A stretch of DNA of 64,000 nucleotides from Gemmatimonadota bacterium (GTDB taxonomy: Bacteria > Gemmatimonadota > Gemmatimonadetes > Longimicrobiales > Gaopeijiaceae), in contig JADFSR010000005.1 of NCBI GenBank assembly GCA_022560615.1, positions 117,224 to 181,223 of the forward strand, given 5' to 3'. The notes under the pieces were generated by a model. That model saw only the letters and a list, made by a program, of their open reading frames with translations. It did not search any database and was not told the DNA's origin. The position numbers were made by a program, and so were the translations under genes. Of the stretch, positions 24,497-31,733 are shown piece after piece. How positions within the stretch are numbered: the first letter of the stretch is position 1; every line of letters starts with the position of its first letter.

Positions 24497-25435
24497 TCAG
24501 GCCGCCGTGGCAGCAGCCCCCGCCAATGTCCTCGCCGCCAGCCGAGCGATCGCGGCCATTCCATCGAGGCCGTGGCGCTCCTCCACCTCCTGGTTGTAGT
24601 TGGTGGTCCCGTTGATGTCGTAGGTGTAGCGCACGCCGTTTCGGTCCTCGACGAACTCGATGCCGGCGATATCGATTTGGAGCGCTCCCATGAGATCGAC
24701 GTAGCGGCGAATCAGCGGGTCGTCCGCCGTCAAATCCTCGCGAAGTGAGAACTTGCCGTTCCCCTCCGCAGGGCAGAGCGCGTCCTCGGGCCCACACTCG
24801 ACGGCCGGGCAGAGCTCGAAGCCGTCCTCGGTGCTCGAGCGGATAGCGTACTGGAAGACGCCCCCCACGATCTCCACGCGAGTGATGAACGGCTCCGCCG
24901 GCTCGATGTACTGCTGCAGCAGCGTCACGTCGTCCGGACCCGCGACGAAGTCGGCGCCGTCGACATAGGCGTCGAAGCTGTCGAGGTCACGGAAGAGCCG
25001 CACGCCGAGCCCCTTCCCTCCCTGGTTGTGCTTGGTGATGAAGGGCAGCTCCATCTCCCGGGCAGCCGCCTTCAACTTGGCGGGACCGACGACCGCGACG
25101 GTTCGTGGTGTGCGGATGCGGAACGCGCGCAGAGCTCGGTCCTGACGGATCTTGCTCATCTCGAGCGCAAAGGCCCGGCTGCCGTTGAGCACTCCCCTGC
25201 CGTACGCCTCCAGGTGGCCGAGGTACTCGCCAAGGAAGCGTACCCCGCCCTGGTTGCCCCGCGTGTGTGATGACGGGCTCATCCGGTTGAGGAATACCCC
25301 CTGCGGAGGCGGGCTCGACAGGTCGAAGACTCCACCGTCGGTGAAGTGGAGCGCGTAGGGCACACCCTGTCGTTCCAGCGCCGCCTCGAGCGGAGGCAAC
25401 CAAGCCGGGTTCTCATATATCACGTGGAGGGTCAT
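24497..25435 (-). CDS. RimK-like ATP-grasp ligase
   Basis: 312 aa from ATG 25435. The pre-ATP-grasp domain (about 1-95) begins MTLHVIYENPAWLPPLEAAL. The ATP-grasp part has the Gly-rich lid ITKHNQGGKGLGVRLF (about 135-150), the lysine/arginine site ITRVEIVGG, and the Mg2+-binding end YDINGTTNYN. It belongs with RimK/GshB-type enzymes that join an amino acid or peptide carboxylate to an amine, often glutamate. The substrate is not known. The upstream leader with consecutive Cys codons and a terminator (25461-25608) suggests cysteine-linked control, hence perhaps a thiol or peptide function. Confidence 0.82.
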   Translation of the reverse strand: MTLHVIYENPAWLPPLEAALERQGVPYALHFTDGGVFDLSSPPPQGVFLNRMSPSSHTRGNQGGVRFLGEYLGHLEAYGRGVLNGSRAFALEMSKIRQDRALRAFRIRTPRTVAVVGPAKLKAAAREMELPFITKHNQGGKGLGVRLFRDLDSFDAYVDGADFVAGPDDVTLLQQYIEPAEPFITRVEIVGGVFQYAIRSSTEDGFELCPAVECGPEDALCPAEGNGKFSLREDLTADDPLIRRYVDLMGALQIDIAGIEFVEDRNGVRYTYDINGTTNYNQEVEERHGLDGMAAIARLAARTLAGAAATAA

Positions 25436-25460
25436 GGCCTTCCATTTCGTTGACGGACGT

Positions 25461-25490
25461 AAAAAAACCCGCCGGGCAGAGCCAGGCGGG
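25461..25490 (-). terminator. Intrinsic terminator between leader peptide and ATP-grasp gene
   Basis: On the minus strand CCCGCC pairs with GGCGGG (inner GGC/GCC extension), followed directly by seven T. It lies 25 bp upstream of the ligase ATG and 25 bp after the leader-peptide stop, so it can only act on transcripts entering the ligase gene. It is the strongest intrinsic terminator in the window. Confidence 0.85.
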
Positions 25491-25535
25491 CGACGTAACC
25501 GACAGGAGTCGGTGCTTAGGTCAGCACGCCTCGGC
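25481..25535 (-). promoter_or_regulatory. Candidate antiterminator of the cysteine attenuator
   Basis: GCCGAGGCG (25535-25527, last codons of the leader peptide) can pair with CGCCTGGC (25488-25481, 5' arm of the terminator) with a one-base bulge, which excludes the terminator. Between them ACCGAC and GTCGGT form a separate 6-bp hairpin (25513-25498). A ribosome paused at the Cys codons leaves the first element free; a ribosome at the stop codon would cover it. Confidence 0.55.
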
Positions 25536-25608
25536 CCGGGGGGCGACAACAACAACACGCGCAGCCGGCGTGGTCATTGAAATCTCGGTCGATGGCTTGG
25601 CTGATCAT
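25516..25608 (-). CDS. Polycysteine leader peptide (30 aa) of the ATP-grasp gene
   Basis: ATG 25608 to TAA 25516 gives a 30-residue peptide beginning MISQAIDRDFNDHAG and then CACCCC: TGC GCG and four TGT codons in a row (25563-25546). No ribosome-binding site precedes the ATG, but a promoter-like pair places the transcript start at or next to it (25616-25644). Leaderless polycysteine ORFs acting as cysteine-responsive attenuators are known from mycobacteria. The order here (Cys codons, alternative pairing, terminator, gene) is the same. A RiPP precursor is the less likely alternative. Confidence 0.65.
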   Translation of the reverse strand: MISQAIDRDFNDHAGCACCCCRPPGRGVLT

Positions 25609-25615
25609 GGGGGAA

Positions 25616-25644
25616 TGTCTAGCCGTCTCCGGCGTTGCTGGCAA
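25616..25644 (-). promoter_or_regulatory. Sigma-70-like promoter for the polycysteine leader
   Basis: TTGCCA (25644-25639), a 17-bp spacer and TAGACA (25621-25616) lie on the minus strand. The -35 box matches five of six consensus bases; the -10 is poor. Seven bases separate the -10 from the leader ATG, which would make the message leaderless. Confidence 0.4.
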
Positions 25645-25709
25645 GGCCAAACGGCCGTCATCCGCTCGACCATGCGCGGTGCGTGGATGGCGTCGGAAGG
25701 CCACGACGC

Positions 25710-25964
25710 TCACTCCCCTTCGGGTGGCGAGATCTCACGACGCCCCCCCGGCGCCTCGAGCAGATCCTTGTAAAAGTCCCGCTCTTCCTCCAGGCGCTGA
25801 AGGCGGCCACTCAAATCGTGCATGGCGTCACGAATACCGTCGAGTTCCGCACGCTGGCCAGGGGGTAGCTCCGCTTGCGGCTGCCGCCGTGGGGAACGAC
25901 GGCTCAACACCCTGCCGAGCGTCGATATCAGGACCAACGCGATGACGAATTCGAATAGGCCCAC
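25710..25964 (-). CDS. Small single-pass membrane protein with coiled coil
   Basis: 84 aa from GTG 25964, preferred because AGAGAGGA lies about 10 bp upstream; an in-frame ATG at 26000 would add 12 residues. A membrane helix (GLFEFVIALVLISTLG, residues 2-17) is followed by a basic proline-rich linker and a charged coiled coil (RAELDGIRDAMHDLSGRLQR). This layout resembles small phage-shock PspB-like envelope proteins, but the similarity is only architectural. No function is assigned. It may share a transcript with the polycysteine leader region downstream. Confidence 0.6.
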   Translation of the reverse strand: MGLFEFVIALVLISTLGRVLSRRSPRRQPQAELPPGQRAELDGIRDAMHDLSGRLQRLEEERDFYKDLLEAPGGRREISPPEGE

Positions 25965-26163
25965 TGTCGGGGTCCTCTCTGAGGATGCGGCACCCTCCAC
26001 GGATGCCTCGGTGTCGGAAGATTCTCCGAAGCCAACATCCTACCGAGTACGCGCTACGCGCAAGAAACGCTCAATACTCGACGACATTGGGTCGATCGAC
26101 AACCTCTTCGGCTCAGCGCCGGTCCCGTCGACCTCCGGCGGGCGATGGACCTCGACCGTCGCG

Positions 26164-27306
26164 CTAGTTCATCGCCGAAGACAAGTCGACCCAGCTCCGG
26201 ATCCCCAGCGGGCGCGGCCTGTTCAGCGAGCTGCTGTTGAGGATCGCCCGGGAGACCGCACAGGTCGAGTTTTGAATCACGGAGCCACCGGTCACGCTCT
26301 GGCTCTCGAAGTTCGCGTTGCCGGCGAGCACGCCACCGAACACGCGATTCCCGTTTCCCTGTGTGTCGAAGTTGCCCTGAACGATGATGGCTCCGTAGAA
26401 GACGAAACCACCGCGCAGGTCGAGATCACCCTCGACGAGCAGCACCCCTTGCCCGACTCCCCCGGACTGGATGAGGGCGTCGCCGTTGACGTAGATGAGG
26501 GGGAAGTAGCTCCCGCAGGGGGCCGTCGGATTGAGTGGATCACCCCAATTCGTCAGGACGCTCGTCGAGCACTGGCCGCTCACGACAGCGGGTCCCGTGC
26601 CATTGATGGTGCCAGCGGGCAGGCTCAGATCCGCCAGTGCGACCAAGTCGTCCCAGCTCATCTCTCCAAACTGCGTGAACGTACTGTTCGAGATCGTCGT
26701 GTCCTCCTCGAGTGCGGGGTTACCAGTGAGCTCGCCCTGGCCCGAGGTCGTCACGTTCTCGGCGTCGTCGGTGAGCACGCCAGGCTTGTTCTCGGCCGGG
26801 AAGGAGCAGAGCCCGCCCCATTCGGCGGGGTCCACGTCCTCACCGTGGACTTCGGCTGTCCCCCCGACTGAGGTGATTCCTCGCGTGGTCAACGCCGCCG
26901 GGGGATCGATATCCGCGGTGAAGAGCCGAACGACCAATCCCACTCGCCTGCTCGCACCGGAAAGAACCTCCCCCCCTTTAGTCACCGTGCTCGTGGCCTC
27001 CAAGACGTAGATCCGCGAGCCGACGCGCGTGACCTCGGTCGACACGACACCTGTGTCCAGCGTGTCGGTGAGAGTGGTGTCGCCCCAGAGCGGAAGAGTG
27101 GATAGCACCACCGCGTCCCAGTCGACCATCGTGTTGGCGAGACCGCGCTCGGCCAGATAGAGCGCAAGGATGCCATTGCTGTTCGCGATCGCCACCCGGA
27201 GCTCCTGGCGACCGAGGAATGTGGCGCCCGTGATGATCACCGCCGCGATGAGCATGCCGAAGATGGCCATTGGAAGCGCGAAGCCGCGCTCGTCCTGCAT
27301 GTTCAT
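26164..27306 (-). CDS. PilX-like type IV pilus assembly protein
   Basis: 380 aa. A prepilin-like N-terminus (DERGFALPMAIFGMLIAAVI) with Gly before Phe at the cleavage point and a hydrophobic helix is followed by a long extracellular part that includes a beta-helix-like region (DALIQSGGVGQGVLLVEGDL, FDTQGNGNRVFGGVLAG). This is the PilX_N architecture seen at the end of minor-pilin operons. It lies 27 bp after the PilW-like gene. Role: a minor component that primes pilus or pseudopilus assembly. The size and repeats suggest a surface-exposed tip part. Confidence 0.75.
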   Translation of the reverse strand: MNMQDERGFALPMAIFGMLIAAVIITGATFLGRQELRVAIANSNGILALYLAERGLANTMVDWDAVVLSTLPLWGDTTLTDTLDTGVVSTEVTRVGSRIYVLEATSTVTKGGEVLSGASRRVGLVVRLFTADIDPPAALTTRGITSVGGTAEVHGEDVDPAEWGGLCSFPAENKPGVLTDDAENVTTSGQGELTGNPALEEDTTISNSTFTQFGEMSWDDLVALADLSLPAGTINGTGPAVVSGQCSTSVLTNWGDPLNPTAPCGSYFPLIYVNGDALIQSGGVGQGVLLVEGDLDLRGGFVFYGAIIVQGNFDTQGNGNRVFGGVLAGNANFESQSVTGGSVIQNSTCAVSRAILNSSSLNRPRPLGIRSWVDLSSAMN

Positions 27307-27333
27307 CTCTATCCCTCCAACCGGTCGGACCGG

Positions 27334-28143
27334 TCAGTTTCTGGCGTACACGCGGGTCACGATGGTGTCCGAGAGCGGCTCTCCGCCCGGACGCGCTGCT
27401 CCCGGAGCCGATCTGAGCGTGATCCGGAACTGCGCCACGTCGGCCGGGATCGTGGTGGTCGCCCCCAACGAGTCCAGATACTCGATCCGCAGCCCGCCTT
27501 CGCCGGGCGACCTGAGAGGGCCCACCAAGGGCTCGGCCTCTCCGGACGGAGCGCTTCGCGCCAGGTACCAGCTCCCGTCCAGCGACGCGAGGGAGTACGT
27601 ATAGTGCTGATACACCCTCACGGGCGCTCCCGGGAGCACCGAGTCGGCCGCCAACGCCGCCTCCATGCCTGGCAGTGTGATCTTCTGGGCCTCATCCCCG
27701 CCCCCGCATGTGACAGTGGTGTCCACCGTGCCGACCAAGGCCGCATGCCACACGTCGTCCGAAGCCTTCCCGGGATCGTTGTCCGCGAGCACAAAGACCG
27801 AGTCGCCAACGCCGATCCAGCGGCCGTATCGCATCACGGTCATCTCAGCCGAAGTGACCGCTCCGCATACGATTCCGAAGGCCGACGAGCTGCGCACGGT
27901 CATCGAGTCGGCGGCGATACGAATGAGGTCGCCGCCCCGCGGGCTAACTTCGCGGAGCGCGGCGAACAGGATCTGGGAACCGCCGCGGATGGTCTGCTGC
28001 GAGCGCACCTTCGAGTTCAGGATGGTGTACGCCCGCAGATTGGTGGTCAGGACGTTGTGCACCGCAGCCAGCACGAGCATCCCCAGCACCACGACGATGG
28101 TTAGCTCAATCAGACTGAACCCGCGCTGATTCGCTGCGTTCAT
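27334..28143 (-). CDS. PilW-like minor pilin
   Basis: 269 aa. The start at 28143 overlaps the upstream stop (ATGA). The type III signal MNAANQRGFSLIELTIVVVL has the Gly-Phe cleavage site and Glu+5. After the conserved helix the protein is beta-rich, typical of PilW/GspJ minor pilins. Cleaved by a PilD-type peptidase not present in this window. Confidence 0.82.
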   Translation of the reverse strand: MNAANQRGFSLIELTIVVVLGMLVLAAVHNVLTTNLRAYTILNSKVRSQQTIRGGSQILFAALREVSPRGGDLIRIAADSMTVRSSSAFGIVCGAVTSAEMTVMRYGRWIGVGDSVFVLADNDPGKASDDVWHAALVGTVDTTVTCGGGDEAQKITLPGMEAALAADSVLPGAPVRVYQHYTYSLASLDGSWYLARSAPSGEAEPLVGPLRSPGEGGLRIEYLDSLGATTTIPADVAQFRITLRSAPGAARPGGEPLSDTIVTRVYARN

Positions 28144-28538
28144 CGTCGCACCAGTCGGTACTCGACGGTATCCGTCGCGTCCGCCGCGATCATCACGGGG
28201 CCACCGTTGCTCACTAGCCCGGGGCCCGTCGTAACCACACGAAGACCCTTCGCACGCGAGTTCTCGGCCCACGTCTGCCACTCCACCGTGTACGCGCCGG
28301 CCGTGTCGCTGCCGGTCTGGTACGTATCGAACGACTCGGCGCGAACGCGCTCTATGACCGACTGCAACACCGCGGACCGGTCCGTGTCCATTTCAGCGAT
28401 CTGGACCTGGCGGACCACATGCAGGGTGACCCCGGCCATGCCGAGCATACCGTAGGTCAGGATCATGATGGCCATCACGACCTCGATGAGGGTGAACCCG
28501 CCGGAGTGGCCGTCGGCAGGTGTGATGCGCGCGCTCAT
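28140..28538 (-). CDS. PilV/GspI-like minor pilin
   Basis: 132 aa. The prepilin motif HSGGFTLIEVVMAIMILTYG is near residue 12, with the cleavage after Gly and Glu+5. The PilV/GspI hallmark of a Met/Leu-rich helix is followed by a short beta domain. ATGA overlaps with both neighbours show translational coupling within the FimT-PilV-PilW-PilX order that is standard for minor-pilin operons. Confidence 0.82.
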   Translation of the reverse strand: MSARITPADGHSGGFTLIEVVMAIMILTYGMLGMAGVTLHVVRQVQIAEMDTDRSAVLQSVIERVRAESFDTYQTGSDTAGAYTVEWQTWAENSRAKGLRVVTTGPGLVSNGGPVMIAADATDTVEYRLVRR

Positions 28539-29044
28539 GTGCCCACTATCACTTGGCCGAGGGGGCGAAACGTGAGCTGCGTGGTCTCGCCACCCCGCGC
28601 GAACCCGATGGTGACCGATGAGTCGAACGAGTTGCACCCGGTGTCGGCGATTCCGTTAGGCGCCATGCACAGCAGGAGCACTTCGTCGGCGACGATGTCC
28701 GTGCCGTGGGAGGTAGCGAAGTCCACGCGCTCGACGACCACCGCTCCGTCCGAGACCCACGCGCTGTCGCCAGCGGGATCAACGAACAGCCGCGTAACGG
28801 TCCCATGTTCGATGGCCCGAGCTCGGGCTCGAGCGTGCAGCGCTACCAACGCGCTGCGCGAGGAATCCACGGCCATCTTGTCCAGGACTCCCCCTCCCGA
28901 CCTGACGCCTGCGCCGATCAGGACGCTGACAATGAGGCACACGACGACCATTTCGACCATAGAGAATCCACCGGTTCCCCGAATCAATCGTCCCACTGCT
29001 CCTCCTCGCCGGTCCGAGAACGCGAACCGGCGGACGTGTGCCAT
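28535..29044 (-). CDS. FimT/GspH-like minor pilin
   Basis: 169 aa. The leader is longer than usual (26 residues) before GTGGFSMVEMVVVCLIVSVL, which has the cleavage site and Glu+5. The GspH/FimT domain follows (ARARARAIEHGTVTRLFV). A shorter start may exist, but no better one is evident. It is the first gene of the four-gene pilin operon; no pilA, pilB or pilC is present. Confidence 0.8.
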   Translation of the reverse strand: MAHVRRFAFSDRRGGAVGRLIRGTGGFSMVEMVVVCLIVSVLIGAGVRSGGGVLDKMAVDSSRSALVALHARARARAIEHGTVTRLFVDPAGDSAWVSDGAVVVERVDFATSHGTDIVADEVLLLCMAPNGIADTGCNSFDSSVTIGFARGGETTQLTFRPLGQVIVGT

Positions 29045-29420
29045 GTACGCAGCCAGACTGCGACTGCGGTCACGTCCGGGATGGTGCTAGGACAGGAATC
29101 CCGGTGCCGAGTGCCTGGGTAGAGCCTCTATTCTGACGCCCCCCCTAACACACCGGCCCCGAGATGGAGGCCGGTCGGTGGGGGATCACAATCCACGCGA
29201 CAGTCTTCGCAACTGCTTGAACCGTGCCAAAGACGAGAATCGCCCTATTCCAGGCGTTTCGGGGACCGGAAGCGGTTCGAGGCTGGCACTTTTTTGCCGA
29301 TGTAGATACCCGTTGCAGGTTGCCGCACACGCTGCTGGCGTTCTCCCCTCGGAACCGCCCGAGGGCCCAACTGATTGGGTGGGCGATGAACACGTGCTCA
29401 CCGGGATGGAGAGTGAGGTG
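29045..29420. other. 376-bp divergent intergenic region
   Basis: It separates the leftward pilin operon from the rightward DUF3179 genes and must hold both promoters. I see no conserved coding sequence. A TGGCAC with a T-run (29284-29298) resembles a sigma-54 site but is one base short. GGAGAGTGAGG before 29421 is the ribosome site of the next gene. Confidence 0.5.
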
Positions 29421-30545
29421 ATGCGGAATTCTGTCCTAACGGGCGTTGGTCCCGGCCTCGTCGCGGTGCTCGCCGTGGCGTCGTGCGACGCTACGGGCCT
29501 CGCGGTGACAGATCCCGCCCAGGAGGACGAAGAAGAGGTCTTCTGCATCGGCTCCCGTGCCGAGCTGAGCTACATCACTTCTCCCGACGCCATCCCGGCG
29601 CTGACGGACCCCGCCTTCGTCGCTTCCGATCACGTCGACGCCTCGTACCTCGAAGACGACGACCGGGTCATCGCGTTGCTTCTGGACGGTGAGCCTCTGG
29701 CGTTCCCGATCAAGGTTCTCCAGTGGCACGAGATCGTGAACCTGAATCGGGGGAGCACGCGGCTCTCGATCTCGTACTGTCCGCTCACGGGCACTGGCCT
29801 GGTCTTCGATCGATCGGCGGTCGGTGGCGCGGAGTTCGGCGTCAGCGGTCTCTTGTATCGCAACAACCTCGTCTTGTACGACCGCGCAGACGAGCCCTCC
29901 TTCTTCCCGCAGATGAGCCGGCGCGCAGAGTGCGGCCCTCTAGCGAGGTCCCGTGTGTCGCTCCCGATGGTCGCCTCGTGGGAGATCCGCTGGGATGCGT
30001 GGAAGCGGCTGCATCCCAACACGCTGGTCGTGTCCAGCGACACCGGCATCGAACGGCCGTATTCCCTGCCGCCCAACGCCGAGTACGAGCGCATCGACAA
30101 CCCCGACGTCTTGATTCCGATGGAGATCGATCCTAGGCGTCCGCCCAAGGAGCGGGTGCTCGGCATTCCCGACAGCTTTACGGGCGGTTCCGCTTTCCCA
30201 TTCGAGGAGCTCAAGACGAGCGAGCGACTCGCGATTCCGTTTTTACACGCCGGGCGGGGCGGGGTCGTTTTTTGGGAACGCGACGCTGAGGCGGCGCTCT
30301 CCTTCTTCGATGAAGTCGCCGGAGCGGAGCTCAGCTTCGACGTGACGAGCGACGGCTTCGTCGACTCCAACACCGGCACACGGTGGCGCCTGGACGGGTT
30401 GGCCATCGAGGGCCCCCTGGCGGGGGAAAGGCTCGAGCCGGTACCGGAAGCGTACGTGGCGTTCTGGTTCGCCTGGGCGGACTTCCAGACCGAAACGTGG
30501 GTGTGGCTGTCGTCGGGCTTGGACAGCTGGCCGGAAGGGTCGTAG
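29421..30545 (+). CDS. DUF3179 lipoprotein, copy 1
   Basis: 374 aa; ATG 29421 is chosen for its GAGTGAGG ribosome site. The lipobox is VASC (about C22). The DUF3179 core is clear: DAIPALTDPAFV, WHEIVN, the conserved SYCPLTGTG with its cysteine, FGVSGLLYRNNLVLYDR and LHPNTLVVSSDTG. The family is widespread in marine and soil bacteria and its function is unknown; an invariant Cys suggests metal or redox chemistry. It is followed 92 bp later by a paralogue in tandem. Confidence 0.85.
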   Translation: MRNSVLTGVGPGLVAVLAVASCDATGLAVTDPAQEDEEEVFCIGSRAELSYITSPDAIPALTDPAFVASDHVDASYLEDDDRVIALLLDGEPLAFPIKVLQWHEIVNLNRGSTRLSISYCPLTGTGLVFDRSAVGGAEFGVSGLLYRNNLVLYDRADEPSFFPQMSRRAECGPLARSRVSLPMVASWEIRWDAWKRLHPNTLVVSSDTGIERPYSLPPNAEYERIDNPDVLIPMEIDPRRPPKERVLGIPDSFTGGSAFPFEELKTSERLAIPFLHAGRGGVVFWERDAEAALSFFDEVAGAELSFDVTSDGFVDSNTGTRWRLDGLAIEGPLAGERLEPVPEAYVAFWFAWADFQTETWVWLSSGLDSWPEGS

Positions 30546-30637
30546 CGGCTTTCCCGAACCATGCCGAACTGGGAACCCCACGACACCTCAGACGCATTGG
30601 GTCGACAAGTGCAAGCATGATCTCAGGTGGGATAACC

Positions 30638-31714
30638 ATGAAGACACCCGGACTCGGGCTCGTGCCCGTTCTGCTCGCGGCGGTCATCGCAGCTGGTTGC
30701 GGGGACAAGGCCTTGGTCGATCTGGACGGGAATCTGCTGTGCTCCCTCGATCCGGACCTGCTGGTTTCCACTCTGCCGCCTGACGCGATTCCCGCGCTGA
30801 CGCTGCCGGACATGGTCTTACCCGATGATCCCTGGGCGCAATACCTCTTCGACTTCGACCGCGTGCTCGGCGTCGTGGTCAACGGGGAGGCCCGAGCGTA
30901 TCCGCACAACATCCTCTGGCATCACGAGATCGTGAACGACCGCATCGGGGATACGTGGATCTCAGCCACCTTCTGCCCGCTCACGGGCTCGGGGATCGTC
31001 TTCGATCCCTTCATCGACGGTAACCGGCTCGACCTGGGCGTCTCCGGGCTGCTGTTCGCGAACAATCTCGTGATGTTCGACCGCATCACCGGTGCCGTGT
31101 ACGGGCCGCAGCTCTCGGCCGAAGGGAAGTGTACGGCCTTCCGCGACCGAGCGCTCGCGCTGCGCTCCGTTCAGGAAATGAGCTGGGGCCGCTGGAAGGC
31201 GCTGCACCCGGACACGAAGGTCGTCGGGGCCAATACCGGCATTCCTCGAAACTACCGCTCCTACCCGTACGGCTCCTATGACCGGCTTACGAGCTCGGAA
31301 CTTCTCTACCCGATGAGCGTGGACGGCTCGCGCCCCATCAAGGAGCGTGTACTCGCCATCCGAATCGGCGAGGGCGGGCGGGGATACCCGTTCGGCGAAC
31401 TCTTCGGGATGGGACCGACGTCCGTCGTCAATGAGTCGGTGGGCGGCATCCCCACGGCCGTTTTCTACGACGCAAGGGACGGCGAGACCGCGGTCGCATT
31501 CGATGCACGGGTCGCGGGCCAAACGCTGACCTTCAGCGTCGCCGGGGAGGGTGTGTGGGTCGACGCGGAGACCGGCTCCACCTGGACCATCGGTGGGGCG
31601 GCGACGGATGGCCCGTTGCTTGGAGAGCGCCTGATCACACGGAGCGATGCCTTCGTCCTCTTCTGGTTCGCGTGGCGACACTTCCAGCCCAATGGGGACA
31701 CTTTCGTCCAGTGA
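30638..31714 (+). CDS. DUF3179 lipoprotein, copy 2
   Basis: 358 aa; ATG 30638 preceded by GGTGGG. The lipobox is IAAGC. It shares the same landmarks as the upstream copy (DAIPALTLPDMV, WHHEIVND, TFCPLTGSG, LGVSGLLFANNLVMFDR, LHPDTKVVGANTG) but the sequences have clearly diverged, so the tandem is old. Both proteins would sit on the same membrane face and could form a heteromer. Function unknown. It is convergent with the Wzi-like gene, 19 bp away. Confidence 0.85.
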   Translation: MKTPGLGLVPVLLAAVIAAGCGDKALVDLDGNLLCSLDPDLLVSTLPPDAIPALTLPDMVLPDDPWAQYLFDFDRVLGVVVNGEARAYPHNILWHHEIVNDRIGDTWISATFCPLTGSGIVFDPFIDGNRLDLGVSGLLFANNLVMFDRITGAVYGPQLSAEGKCTAFRDRALALRSVQEMSWGRWKALHPDTKVVGANTGIPRNYRSYPYGSYDRLTSSELLYPMSVDGSRPIKERVLAIRIGEGGRGYPFGELFGMGPTSVVNESVGGIPTAVFYDARDGETAVAFDARVAGQTLTFSVAGEGVWVDAETGSTWTIGGAATDGPLLGERLITRSDAFVLFWFAWRHFQPNGDTFVQ

Positions 31715-31733
31715 TGGCTCGGCGGCCTTGGCG

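Noticed and set aside
25516..25608. RiPP precursor peptide next to an ATP-grasp enzyme (CACCCC core)
   Set aside because: The terminator between it and the ligase, the alternative pairing, and the run of identical Cys codons fit an attenuator better; no other RiPP enzyme or exporter is adjacent. Kept only as an alternative.
29284..29298. Sigma-54-like promoter (TGGCAC, T-run, TGC) before the DUF3179 genes
   Set aside because: The GG-to-GC spacing is 9 bp, one short of the strict 10 bp needed by sigma-54, and the T-run makes such a match easy by chance.
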